From Actinomucor elegans (taxonomy: Eukaryota > Mucoromycota > Mucoromycetes > Mucorales > Mucoraceae), in assembly GCA_026027325.1 (NCBI GenBank), contig JAMSLZ010000006.1:1178001-1242000 (forward strand): a stretch of DNA of 64,000 nucleotides, given 5' to 3'. Under the pieces are notes generated by a model. It saw nothing but the letters and a program-made list of their open reading frames with translations. It made no database searches and was not told the DNA's origin. Made by a program: the position numbers and the translations under genes. Below, one piece after another: positions 49,867 to 63,418 of this stretch; the first letter of the stretch is position 1; each line of letters begins with the position of its first letter.

Positions 49867-51841
49867 ATGTCGAATGACTTTGATAATGACCAAGGCCCTT
49901 CTTGGTCAATAGACGACCGAGACAATGACTTTCTCTCGACTTCAGACAGCTATTATGACCAAGTAAAAAAAAACACACACACACATATTGTAGCGTTTAG
50001 ACTCGTAGAGTTAGATAATTTATGCTATATATATATTTATTAGAACTTGGCTTCCTCGAGTACATTTGACCCATTTCAAACCAATTATCCTGATCAAGAT
50101 GCATACAATGCTAACCACAAAAGTCCTATTCAACATACATACCAACAAAGCAGTAAACCAGTCGAGGCAGACGAGTTTAAAGCCGAGACCATGACAATTC
50201 TTGTAGACGATCCTCAAAAGAGCAGCGATGGTTCTTTTATTACATATAAAGTGTTTACTATGGTAATGTCACTTTATGTATAGTGTAGTTTATTTGTTAA
50301 TTCTCTATAGACTGCCATTGAAGTGTATTCGATGGACAAGAGACCCGTAAGAAGGCGTTTTCGAGACTTTTTATGGCTTTATAATGCATTATCGATTGAA
50401 TTTCCTGCCTGCGTGATCCCACCTTTACCGGAGAAACACCGCATGAGCAAGTATAAACAAACAAAAAAGAATCCTGGCTTGGTCTGTTAATATGCATCTT
50501 AGAATACGTGAAAGGTGATCGATTTAATCCCATGTTTATAGAACAAAGAAGGCTGGGGCAAGTAAAAAGAGCTGTATTGAATCCGTGCTTCAGGCTAATA
50601 TATTTCTGTCTATCATAGTCTGCAGTGGTTTATGGATAGAATTGCAAGACATCCTTTCTTTCAAGTATCAAAATATACTAGAATATTCTTGGAATCAACC
50701 GATTTTGTAAGCTTATTGTTGTAAAAAGATCAAAAACTGTATGTCCAACCTATTTTGAACAGAAAACCGACAAGCAAATACAAACAAAGACTGCGCCTTC
50801 CAATAATTCAATGTTTGGATCGTTTTTCAAGACTTTGATCAAGGTGAAAAAGCCAGACGAAAGATTTGAAGAGATGAAAGAGAATATAGACAAGTTTGAA
50901 GATAATCTAAACGTGGTAGAGAAACTCTATTCACGGATTGGAAGGCGGCAGCAAGGTAAGATGACGTTTACACCCGAATAAATGAACCGAGCTAAATTCC
51001 TATGATAGAGCTGGAACACAACTATAACCATTTCGCTACTAGTATTCGTGGATTATCCGCACTAGAAACAAACGTAGATCAACCATTGAGACAGTTTGCT
51101 GAAGCAACAGAGTTATATGTAGAAGCGTTAAAAGAGATGGTAAGATACCTTGAGAGGAAGTTATATGTACTTATCTGAACCCGTGATAGAGGACCCAAGA
51201 GGATTTACTGTTCCTAAACGATGTGCATGAGCTGTTGAATTACTGCAATGCAGCCAAGGTAAATATGGTGCTTGATCCGTCTAATTTGCTAACGCATCTT
51301 GATAGGAACAACTGATTGAAAGAGATCAGAAGCAAGTCAATTTTGAAGACATGTCAACTGCTTTACAGTCTGTTGTATTAGAAAGAGAAAGATTATTATA
51401 TCCTGGTAAAAACTTGGGTAGTCATACGAATATCTCTGACTTTATGACGGATAAAATGGCAGATGCCGGTAGAGCAAGAAGTGAAAGAGTAATTCGATTA
51501 GAGTCCAAAATCAAAGAGGTAGAATGCTTAGATTTCTATGTTATTACAAACATCTAACAAGTGATCTATAGCTTCAAGACCAAGTAGCTAAAGCAAACGA
51601 TGATAACAATTCTTATTCAAATCAAATGATCAGAGAGTTTGATATATTTCAAAGAGCACGAGAAACAGAATTGAAACAAGGTCTAGCTGCTTATGCTGAT
51701 TGTCATATCGACTTTTATAAAAAGGTAATTTGCTGTACAACAATAATGTCATTACACAGCTTAATCATTGTTATATAGAGTATTTCTATCTGGGAGAACA
51801 TCCTACCTGTATTGGATCAGATACAGTTTGAAGATGATTAA
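49867..51841 (+). CDS. Sorting nexin, SNX4/Atg24-like (PX-BAR)
   Basis: Eleven exons encode 470 residues. Introns are 49963-50043, 50263-50310, 50447-50502, 50562-50625, 50707-50762, 50956-51008, 51140-51189, 51259-51305, 51519-51571 and 51725-51778. A disordered acidic N-terminus leads into a PX domain: MTILVDDPQKSSDG, YSMDKRPVRRRFRDFLWLYN with the phosphoinositide-binding Arg, and IPPLPEKHRM. The KGDRFNPMFIEQRR block follows, then a long helical BAR region to the end. SNX4 dimers bend endosomal membrane for retrieval and help selective autophagy. Intron 3 uses a GC donor (GCAAGT); the nearest GT alternative shifts the frame to a stop. For intron 4, acceptor 50625 gives phase 0 and the frame of WFMDRIARHPFF. 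The Atg22-like gene begins 85 bases downstream. Confidence 0.88.
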
Positions 51842-51902
51842 AACAAATAAAGTTTGTTTAAACGCGCTCATATCCTGTTTCTCCTTTTTCTCTTCCTTGC
51901 TT

Positions 51903-51926
51903 TTTATATATATATATATATATATA
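51903..51926 (+). repeat. (TA)n run abutting the Atg22-like start
   Basis: About 11 TA units end directly at the ATG; they may also serve as an AT-rich core promoter in the 85 bp gap. Confidence 0.8.
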
Positions 51927-53789
51927 ATGAATAACCAAGAAAGCATATACAATGATAAAAAAGCAGATCCATTCAAGCTAATAGATGCTGAAGGTCTCTT
52001 TGTAGAAGACAATGAAATCGAATTCAGTCAACCTCCAGCTACAAAATGGGAATTATGGAGCTATTATCTTTATTATAATGGCGTACGATCAATCGATTTT
52101 GTATACATAGAGTTGGAAAGCTTACTATTCTATCCTGTTTAATAGAACAATGGCTATACAATCTATAGTTTCATGCCACTCATCCTACAATATCTGGCCT
52201 ATCGCGGTGGATTCCATCCAGATACACCTACAATACGAGGCTGCGATATCCAAGATGCATTAAAGCCATGTAATGTAGCGTGGATCAATTCACCCAATGG
52301 CATACCTGTATCATCTATGCTGCTTTACGTCCAAGCAATTGCATTTTCAATCCAATTCTTTCTGTTCACTACATTCAGCAGTCTGGCAGACTATGGTCAA
52401 TGGAACCGCTACATTCTGTTAGGTTCTACAATCATAGGCTGTTTGTTTCAAGCACTACCCATTACGTTAGTCCATGATGATGGTAGCCATTGGGGTGTGA
52501 TGATGGCTTACATGAATATAGCCCTGATTGCTTATGGCACTTCGCTAGTCTTTTATGCTGCTGCATTTCCAAGCTTAAGGTACATTTATCCCCCCCCCCC
52601 TCCTCCTTCCCCTTGCATATGCAATGTATTTAAATGAGAGATTTGATAGCGATAATTTGCCAATAGTAAGACATGCCAAAAGCAATTCCAGCATTACAGA
52701 AGCAGAGTGTCAGCAAGTGGTGGAAAGGTGGAGGAACCATGTCTCTGCTATTTCAACTACCTTTTCAAATATTGGTTATTTGATTACTTCAGGCGTATTG
52801 TCTGCTGTTTCGTTTCTACCTTGGGATAAATACGATTTCACTGAGGGTGTTTCACATACATTAGGTAATGCACCAGTGTATAACTTTATTAGTACCGTTG
52901 TATGTGCTTGTTTCTGGGCAGTGAATGCTCTACCTTATTTTATCATGATGCCTCGAGGCAGAAAAGGTCCACCTTTACCATCCAATGCCAATTATTTTAC
53001 CATTGGTTGGAAATCCATATTTCAAGCGCTCAGGTTTGTTTGCTAGTTGATATTTTTATACATTATATATATATATATGCAAATAATGATGAAATCCTCT
53101 TATGAACACAGTGAAGCACGTAAACTCCGTTATTTGTTCATGTACATCTTTGCTTATTTCATGTTTTCTGATGCAGTCTCTACTATTGGCCAAATGATCA
53201 CCATTATTCAAGGTGAATTGACTGGATTCTCTGCTCAACAGAATGCTATTTTCAATCTAGTGACAGCCATCACTTCCATTATTGGTTGCTTGTTCTTTTT
53301 ATGGATATCTAAAACATTCAAGGTGCGCACCAAGACAAGTTTACTGATGATAGTTACATTAACAGGCATGGTGCCTATTTGGGGTTGCTTTGGTATCCAT
53401 TTTGATCATTTCGGTATCAAGGCAGGTTGTAAAAGTAGTAATTTGACGTGTATGTTAATAACAAATATTAGACACATAATGAACTCTGGGTTCTTAATGT
53501 TTGGCAGGGACTATTCACAGCCCCAATCTGGGCTTGGCAGCAAACAATGCTGGCAGAATTGGTGCCAAAAGGAAAGGAAAACTTGTTTTTTGGTCTTTTT
53601 GGTGTAGTCAACAAAGCGTCTTCAGCCTTTGGTCCTACAGTAATTGGTGCAATCACGCAATCTACTTCGAATATATGGATGGGCTGGCCTTTTGTGTTGG
53701 GTTTATTTGTATTGGCAACTATAATCCTTTGTTGTATTGACGTAGACAAGGCCAAACTAGAATTGGTTGAATATGAAAAAGTAGCCTAG
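51927..53789 (+). CDS. Atg22-like vacuolar amino-acid effluxer (MFS)
   Basis: Five exons encode about 533 residues, with introns 52083-52145, 52580-52649, 53034-53111 and 53422-53471. The N-terminal KWELWSYYLYYNG joins NNGYTIYSFMPLIL across intron 1. About 12 hydrophobic segments follow, including SMLLYVQAIAFSIQFFLFTT, IIGCLFQALPITLV, ALIAYGTSLVFYAAAF, YLFMYIFAYFMFSDAV, LWVLNVWQGLFTAPIW, KENLFFGLFGVVNKASSAFG and WPFVLGLFVLATIILCC. This is the Atg22 family, which releases amino acids from the vacuole after autophagic breakdown. The last intron appears to be GC-AG: FGIK at 53421 to THNELWV at 53472 is the only plan found that keeps phase. Acceptor 52640 instead of 52649 would add three residues. 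Confidence 0.88.
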
Positions 53790-54404
53790 AAGGAAATAAA
53801 AATTTAGTGGCATATTGTGATTCACGATTAACGAATAGCCTGATATGTAATTGCTTTGTCAACCTCCTATTATTTAAGAGTGGTGTACCTCATTACGGTG
53901 ATTTGTTCTGAGTACAACAATGAACTAACTCCCACACAAACGACTCTTTCTATTGGGTGCTGGGATAGCATACAATCAACTCATTAGGGTTTTTAAATTG
54001 AGTCTAGTTCAACAATGGACTAAGATCAACTAGTAACTTTCAAATTAAAGTATAGACTGAAATGCGCTTTTTATAATGAATTACGTTACATAGTTATACA
54101 CGCAAACTGATAGGTATTCAACGTTTGATAGATGCTTAACCGGAGTTAAATGACAGAACGAGAACAGGTTATCTAGCTCGGCATTGAGCCGAGGTCTTTT
54201 TAATGATTCCTGAGCAAAATACAAAACTTGCTGAGTACTTTCTAATCATCTAATTTGTATAATTATACATAAGGTAATGGGAATTATAGATTGCTATATG
54301 CAGATGCGACAATAAAGTATCAAGATGAATCATTAATTCTCTGACAAAATATTTTTTTTTTCCCTAGTTATACAACCCTATATAATGATTGGTAGGCATT
54401 AAAA

Positions 54405-54860
54405 GTCGATGTATGTTTATGTCGGGATCACAATGTAGATCGAAAGGATCTCGGTTATCCATCAGAGTCGTATATCTTGACAATGCATTGAGATGAATTC
54501 ATTGCTCTCAGACAAATGATAGAACTGAATAAGCTCCTTGGAATTAACTATCTTTTGTGATAATTGAACATCTTTTGCAGACACGAGAAGTAGATACAGG
54601 CTTATGTCGGGGATTAAACTGTAGATCCAAACGATCTAGGCTGCAGAGAACTGCTCAGTGATGTCCATGCCTCAGTAGTACAGCAGATTAAACCAGTTAT
54701 CCCTGGGGGCAAAGAGTAGAATAAAACGAGTTCTTTGGAATGGATACATCCAGATGGGCTGATACTGAAGGCTGATGTACTGCGTCATACCGGGGTATGA
54801 ATCGTAGATCAAATGATAGCCCCATGAATCCCCCATTAACGAGGTTATAATTCTACAACG
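54405..54860. repeat. Degenerate tandem repeat, about 180 bp period, at least three units
   Basis: The block TATGTCGGG-AT-AA-TGTAGATC-AA occurs at about 54418 and 54602, and in weaker form at about 54785 (CATACCGGGGTATGAA, then CGTAGATCAAATGAT). Secondary matches at similar spacing (ACAATGCATTGAGATGAATT at 54480, ACAACGCATCGATAATT at 54855) support a real unit of 180-185 bases. Confidence 0.6.
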
Positions 54861-55864
54861 CATCGATAATTCTTTGCTAATTCCCGGGGGGGGGACTAAG
54901 CATAGAAAGAATTAGTCAACCCATTTTTTTTTATATATATATATATATTAATGTAGAAGGTCAACTCATTTCTAGCGCATCACTTATTGGAATGACGTAG
55001 TTCTGGATAATGACTTTGAGACTAATAGTAGTAAGGTTGCCAGCCAAGAGATAATGAAATTAAGATTTACATCTAAAGGCTAGAAGCTTTTTTTAAATTT
55101 TTTAAGCCCAATTGAGATCTGCAAGAAACTATATATATACACACGATAGTATAAATACATTTTATTAAGATATATTAAGTGTCAAAAAAGATGACCCCGT
55201 CAATGATGTGAAACGGGTTCGGTCTACAGCTGAGTCACGGCTTGCCCTTTCTTGTAAAGTACCCAGGTGCACAGACTATATAGTTAACAAAGCGGTACCT
55301 TAATAGAGTGCATGTTTTATAGTGACTCGGTTCAAGAATCCAGGCCAGCCAATCCAAATAGAGTAATCGTGTACTACTTTTTTTTCAGGCAATTCATTTA
55401 ATAAATAACTATTTGCATTAAGTCTTTTGGAAGCATAAAGCGGATAAAAGGGTTAATGACATCTAAACAGTTATTATAACACAGGTCACGATCCAATTGT
55501 TGATGAGTTACCCAATAAGATACTCGGAATGATGGCAATCTTAATAGCATATAAGACGTAGCTCTATGCTATAGTATTCTTTATTGCAATTGCCAAGACA
55601 GCCATGGAGCTAAACAGAATTTACTATAACTAAGAAAAGATCTCCTGTAACGTAACTCAAGCGTCTTTTTGAGCCATGTTTTACTACATATAGTTTAGCG
55701 ATGAACATGTAATTCAACTGGAAAGTCTAGACAAAATGTGTTGTACTACCGACGTTTTAAGCTCTGCTTTGGATCGACAGCTATATAATAATGCCAATGA
55801 AATGATAGATTTCGACGATCCCACGTGTAATCAGGCCCCGGACATATATATAATTAGCGCATAA

Positions 55865-55893
55865 ACGCCCTTTCTTTCTTTCTTTCTTTCTTC
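55865..55893 (+). promoter_or_regulatory. CTTT-repeat pyrimidine leader of the SWIRM gene
   Basis: About six TTTC units end some 17 bases before the ATG at 55910; probably 5' leader or initiator region. A similar CTTT tract precedes the GT62 start at 57744. Confidence 0.5.
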
Positions 55894-55909
55894 TCTTTAT
55901 CTCTTTAGT

Positions 55910-56758
55910 ATGCTTTCTTCTGTACCTATTTCTCCCCCAGTCACCCCAAAGGCTTTGTATAGTCGTTCTAGTTCACCAGAGGAAGCTCTTCAGCTACCGC
56001 CTCCAATTACTGATCTACGCCGCAAATCCAATGCTCGTAGATACAGTCGAGCCATGGCAACTGCGGATAAAGATACATTTCAAATGAACACATATATTGC
56101 CTGCAATCGCTCCAAATCAACACCTCAACGGTCTCCATCGCCCTCTACTCGTGGCAGTTTTACAATGGATATCAGCGGAGTCAAAAGCTGGAAAAGACGG
56201 AATATGGATGCGGAACCTCCAGTAGTGACACAGAACCAGCCAGCTTTCAATACAACTTCGATTCTCAATACTGAGCGCCACGTAAAAAAAGCTAAAACGG
56301 ATGCAGCCGCAGCTTACGATAAAGTCGACATCACTTTGAGTGATCAACAAATCTTCAAAGACCCTCAATGGATTCCTGACATGGACGTTTTCGAGAACCT
56401 TCCTTCTGTTCGAGTTGTCTGGAAGGGTAAGTGGGATAGCACCATTTATTTTGTTATGCATATTTGCTGATAAATATAATACCATATAGGATCCCCACTA
56501 GCAATTGATCATTTACCTTACTATGAATTATTGCATCCTGGCGAAGTCAACATTGCATCTACCTTACGTCTGACACCGGAGCAATACTTGAAATGTAAAC
56601 GTTCACTTATCTTGGCAGCCCAAGAATTCGATAAAATGCATATCGCTTTTAGGAAGTCAGACGCTCAGAAATGTGTACGAATTGATGTGAACAAAACTAG
56701 CACGCTCTGGAGTGTGTTTAGTCGATTAGGATGGTTTCATCCACGTAAATCTACCTAA
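55910..56758 (+). CDS. SWIRM-domain chromatin-associated protein
   Basis: Two exons (intron 56427-56489) encode 261 residues. The first two thirds are Ser/Pro-rich and basic, low complexity (SISPP-like motifs, KSWKRRNMD, ERHVKKAK). The last 90 residues form a SWIRM domain: PLAIDHLPYYELLHPGEVNI, LRLTPEQYLKCKRSLILAA, FRKSDAQKCVRIDVNKTS and a closing VFSRLGWFHP. SWIRM is a small helical domain that binds DNA or nucleosomes in chromatin complexes. A short protein with only a C-terminal SWIRM resembles the yeast Fun19 / fission yeast Laf type. The intron falls exactly at the domain start and keeps the frame. Confidence 0.9.
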
Positions 56759-57743
56759 GTCTCCCTTTTTTTTCTTCTTCTTCTTCTATGCTATTATTAT
56801 ATGAAAAAAATCCCTTTACTGCCCCCCCCCCTCTCCCATTTAAAAGAAAAAAGTTATGTATATATCCATCTCTATCATCCCTCTCTCTGTATAAAACAAT
56901 AAAATTTTTTTTTGGCTTGATTATTAAAACTCATAATAGGCCAAAAGCTATGAAACGTCAAAAAAACAAAACAAAATAGTCTTTTTGCCCTGTCATCAAT
57001 TGGGTTTAGTCTCGGTTATCATGTAATATGGGAAAATCCCATCAGCTGATGTCAATTCCAAGGGCCTATTGTTAGCATGCACAGTTCAGCCTTTGTGCAA
57101 TGTTTGATAAAAATGGTCTTTAATCCGAAGATAATTATCTTTATTAAATGGAACAAAAAAAAAAAAAAAAGAGGTGTCTATTCATTGGTAAAGCAACCAT
57201 TGATTGACTGCGGCGATCGCACATGATCGTTGTTTCAAATATCACAGAATCATGTACAAATCACCATTGAAGAGAGATAGAACCATTATTTTCGAGGAAT
57301 CAATAGAGCAAAATGCGCTCTTTTCAATGAGTAAACCTGATTTCTTATACAATAGCATAACCAGCTATTAGAAGCAGATATATGCAGGCAGACGGGATTT
57401 ATAGTGGACATTCAAAAGGTGACGCCACGGTTATCCTTCTTTTTGTAACAAACCGAGATAATTCTATTGGTTTTCGGAGGGCAAATGCAATGAAGAAGAA
57501 ACAAACTCTTTCCAACCCAATCTACTTATGCTTTTGTTTATGTCCCAAGTCACAGGCTCCAAATAGACTCAACCTTTCTAGACCCTAAGGCTTAGTTTCA
57601 AACAATAGCTAGATTCCACTTAAGCTTTTTAACGTGGCGTATGTATATGAAATATCGATTTACCCCTATACAAGAATCATCCCCTTGATAGGGAAATGCT
57701 TGAATCGTTGAAGGGCTTCGCGCCTTTCTTTCTTTCTTTCTCC
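56759..57743. other. Spacer between SWIRM and GT62 genes
   Basis: Holds CTT, C9-10 and A16 runs (about 56766-56785, 56821, 57157) and no supported gene; the 57382-57588 frame has no domain. Confidence 0.5.
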
Positions 57744-58844
57744 ATGTCGCTTATTACTACCAAAAGCCCCAAAAAGATCGTTCTACTGTGCACTGTCCTT
57801 GTTCTTTTCATAATAGCGTATTTAGGTAGTCCATATCCAAACAGTATATCCACAGACTGTAGCCATTTATTATCTATGAAAATACCCTCTTTATCGCTCT
57901 CTAATAATCATGTATTTACCAATTTGAATCACATCACATCTTCACCCAACGCACAAAAAAACAAGGAGAAGATTCTGGTTCTTACTCCACTCAAAAATGC
58001 GGGACCCTATCTAGATCGTTATTTTGAGTTATTGGATCAAACCACTTATCCAAACCACCTGATATCATTAGCCTTTCTTGTCTCAGATTCTTCAGATGAT
58101 ACTTTGGAGCTATTAAATCAACATATTCGTAAAATACAGTCGCGCAGCCGATGGCAATGGCATCGTCATCGCTTCGATTCCATTCAGGTATTCAAAAAAG
58201 ATTTTGACTTTGATTTACCCATTGAAGCGCGGCACACGTATCAAATGCAGCCTTTGAGAAGGAGTATCATGGCTCGTTCTCGCAATTGGTTACTGTCTGT
58301 TGCTTTAAAGCCCGATATTAGCTGGGTTGCTTGGATCGATGTGGATGTAATAGAGTATCCACCTACCATATTTCAAGATCTGATGCATGCAAATGTAGAT
58401 ATTGTGGTGCCGAACTGCCTATTGAAAAGGGACGATCATGCATTCTGGGCTTACGATAAGAACAACTGGCAAGAAACCGATGATTCCAAAAGAATTCAAG
58501 AAGGTCTTGACCAAGATTTTGTCTTGTTGGAAGGTTATTACGAGTTTCCTACCTACCGATATTTGGTGAGTGTTTGTGGTTTGCCCAATTCTTTTATTCA
58601 CACTTTCCAATAGATGGTAGACATGCCAACAGACGTTGGTAAAGATTACAAGGTGCCTTTGGATGGCGTAGGCGCTACATTTACTTTGGTAAAAGCTCAT
58701 GTCCATCGTGAAGGCGCTTTATTTCCACCGTTTACATATCAGCATCAGGTCGAAACGGAAGGTTTTGCCAAGATTGCTAAATCAATGGGGTTTTCAGTCT
58801 ATGGATTACCGGGTTATATCATTTATCACATTCAGAATCATTAA
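57744..58844 (+). CDS. Glycosyltransferase family 62 mannosyltransferase (Anp1/Mnn9/Van1-like)
   Basis: Two exons (intron 58566-58613, phase 0) encode 350 residues from ATG 57744. A type II signal anchor (KIVLLCTVLVLFIIAYLG) places it in the Golgi. Then come KILVLTPLKNAGPYLDRYFE, SLAFLVSDSSDDT, QMQPLRRSIMARSRNWLLS and the metal-binding WIDVDVIEYPP. The final exon has DGVGATFTLVKAHVHREGA and PGYIIYH. These are the conserved blocks of GT62 enzymes that build the mannan backbone of N-glycans in Golgi complexes. An upstream in-frame ATG at 57696 would add 16 residues. The CTTT tract just before 57744 looks like untranslated leader, so 57744 is preferred. It converges with the next gene (163 bases apart). 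Confidence 0.92.
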
Positions 58845-59007
58845 GAGCAATAGTTTTGTCTCTATTGCTATATAGCCGCCCTCCCCTCCCTCCTCCCTAT
58901 ATCCTGTAATATACCACTTAATCAACTACTGTCTCGATTTACATTAGTATATTTAAGTATGTATTATAATGTACAGCTAGACAGCTTCTATTAAAGAACT
59001 ATTCTTA

Positions 59008-59912
59008 TTATTGCTTCTTTTTGGTATCTTGCTCTAATTGTCTTGACTGATTGGCATGCACTATACCATGGCCCTTTACAACTACATAAAATCATGAATA
59101 TCTTTAACCAAATTAACCATCATAGATACTCACTCATCTTGTATAGCAATGAACAACCCCAAGCACAGGCAATAAAGAAAGCACCTCTCTGAGTATCCGT
59201 AAAACGAGCCAACAAAGGATAGGGCCAATAACCATTATGCTCGAAACAGATGTTGATCCAAACATAATAAGACATGGCAAAGAGATAAATAGCCAGGATG
59301 TGTGCAGGTGCTCTCTTGAAACCCTTGTTGAAATATAAGAAGTCAACCCAACATACAATTGTAGGAATCAAATGCAAGCAGACGTCCAAAAGGACAGGTA
59401 AATCAAACACAGTGCCTTCAGGCACTAATAAACTTTTGTCATATAACACAATAGGCCAATATAATACTGAAATCAAGCCTTCCACCTATACATATTTCGT
59501 TAGAAGCTTGTTTTTTTTTTGGTTTAGCGTATGTGTACTTACTGGTGTTGCAACGGCACATAGTGCTTCATAGACAGCTACATACCAAAAGAAAAGAAAA
59601 ATCACTAAGACTTACTTTCGCTTATAGACCATTTTATATTATTACTAACGTGCAAGTGTGCCAGTCAACAAGTTGAAAATACGAACAATAAGTGATAACG
59701 TTGCAATAAAAAGCCCCACAATTGTTAAATACTACCATAGTTTTGTTAGCATGATTTTCTATCAACAATACTGCACATCCTGCTGCACTATACAATACCT
59801 GGAAATGCCCACCATAGCCTGGAATAGGAATACCAAACTTTACGCCATACAAAGCATATCCATTGGCACACAAACCAGCAGTAACAAGTAAAAGATTCAA
59901 CCCTTTTGACAT
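59008..59912 (-). CDS. AIG1/ADTRP (FAR-17a)-like membrane hydrolase
   Basis: Five exons on the minus strand (introns 59798-59732, 59649-59578, 59542-59486, 59133-59082) encode 218 residues with about six membrane segments. Family marks are GGHFQ joined to YLTIVG (Thr41, the expected nucleophile), VATPVEGLISVLYW, DVCLHLIPTIVCWVDFL with His115 as the expected partner, and a WINICFEHNGYWPYPLL segment. Human AIG1 and ADTRP of this family are Thr-dependent hydrolases of fatty acid esters of hydroxy fatty acids. The final small exon was added because it joins in frame and gives a charged tail ending KKKQ, a fit to the KKxx ER-retrieval signal; without it the protein ends MSEYL. The exon 2/3 join (giving Ala-Pro-Val) is the least certain. 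Confidence 0.82.
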
Positions 59913-61339
59913 AATTATTTTTACTTTTTTTGCAAGAGAAAGAAGAAAGGGATTCCCAAAAGAAAAAACACGCGTGGTTTCATAACTAACAAAGTGACAC
60001 AGGGAACTGAGTAGAATTCATGTGTTTCCAATTATCAGGGCCATGTTGGATTAGTTAGTTTCTATTGGCAGAAAACTGAAAGATGTGTGTACCACGTTTA
60101 TTTACCAATAAAGAGATGTTCTATCAAGATGATCTTTTGAATGATAATGGATAATCGAGAAAGTGACAAGTTCATCGAGCACATTGGTAAGTGATGGATC
60201 GTTCCATTATTATACATAAATGGTTTTTGTACTAGTTCATCTTTACAATGCCTCTAAAAAAAGCCTTTCTCGTATTGTAACATATATTTTATTCGCCTTT
60301 TTTGGGATTGATGCTTAGTGTTGTATCGTCGTCAATATATGGGGCTTTATTGGATAGATGGAGATTGAACGCACGGTCCTCAGCCATGGCTTGATAAAAT
60401 AAAATAAAAAATTGTAGGGGAGACCCGAATGCTTCATTTCCTATTTGAAATTTTCATTCAACAATGAGTAAAAGATACTTATGCGTAAACTAGTGTCTCA
60501 ATAAAAAAAAAAACTTCCCATACTCATTTCAAAATAATATATGACCTAACTCTGAAATAACATAGTAAAACTTGATGCAGAGCACACCAAATAACACTAT
60601 TTAATCTCTAAATCAGCTTTGTTTTGGTTTTATCATTTAAAAATGTTTCATTCGAAAGATAATTAAACGTTCTTCAACTTGAATTAAGCATTCAAATCTC
60701 CAATGTGTACTTGTTTTCGTTAATGTCACGATTTTATAAAATTATAATACCCGGGGCTTCACATTCCCGCATCTCAGAAATTTGCAATGCGCACTGATCA
60801 ACGTAGATCTCTGGTTGATCTTGGTCAAAAGTCCCGTTAGATGAGAGATCCATGCTCAGAATGAGTTGCTGTATCTAGCACATATTCAGATCTACTTTTT
60901 TTTGTGATATGCAATGATCAGTCATTTATTAATGCAGAACCTTGGTTAGTCCACAGGTTTCGAACTCGATCTAATAAAAGCAGTAATCACATTGTTAAAG
61001 TCTACATAGCAGCGCTATTTGATCAGTATATTTCAACAATATGCTTGAAAAAATAAAAGCTATATAGTAGACAAACTTTATTTATTGGCCCTGTGATAAT
61101 AAAACCAGTCTGCAGCTGGTTAACTTGCCTTATTTACGCCAAAAAGAAAAAAAAAATGCAGGAGTCAGGTGAAGCGTGATCAGCAGTAAATCCCTCTACT
61201 ATACCACTGTTTTCAAAAAAAAAAAAAAAAAACTCAGGTTAATTCTATGATATAAAATCTTCCTCCAGTCATGCATCAGCCCCTCTGTATATAAATCTAA
61301 AATCTGTTCATCACTTTTATTTTCTTCTCTAATCACAAT
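59913..61339. other. Spacer and divergent promoter region
   Basis: No gene supported. Contains a dispersed repeat at 60801-60885, and A-runs at about 60503 and 61216. Confidence 0.5.
60801..60885 (+). repeat. Dispersed degenerate repeat, copy
   Basis: One of the better copies: GATCTCTGGTTGATCTTGGT, AGATCCATGCTCAGAATGAG, then TTGCTGTATCTAGCA. Confidence 0.65.

Positions 61340-63418
<2,079 letters not shown>

Larger units (their letters stand above)
53790..55909. other. Repeat-bearing spacer
   Basis: No gene supported. It includes about 180 bp period repeats at 54405-54860, a G9 run at about 54887, a (TA)8 run at about 54933, and, next to the SWIRM gene, a CTTT tract. Confidence 0.5.

Noticed and set aside
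54405..54860. CRISPR-like array
   Set aside because: Units are long, diverged and few, with no short identical direct repeats; and the genome is eukaryotic.
57382..57588. 68-codon frame upstream of the GT62 gene
   Set aside because: No motif; in spacer rich in simple repeats.
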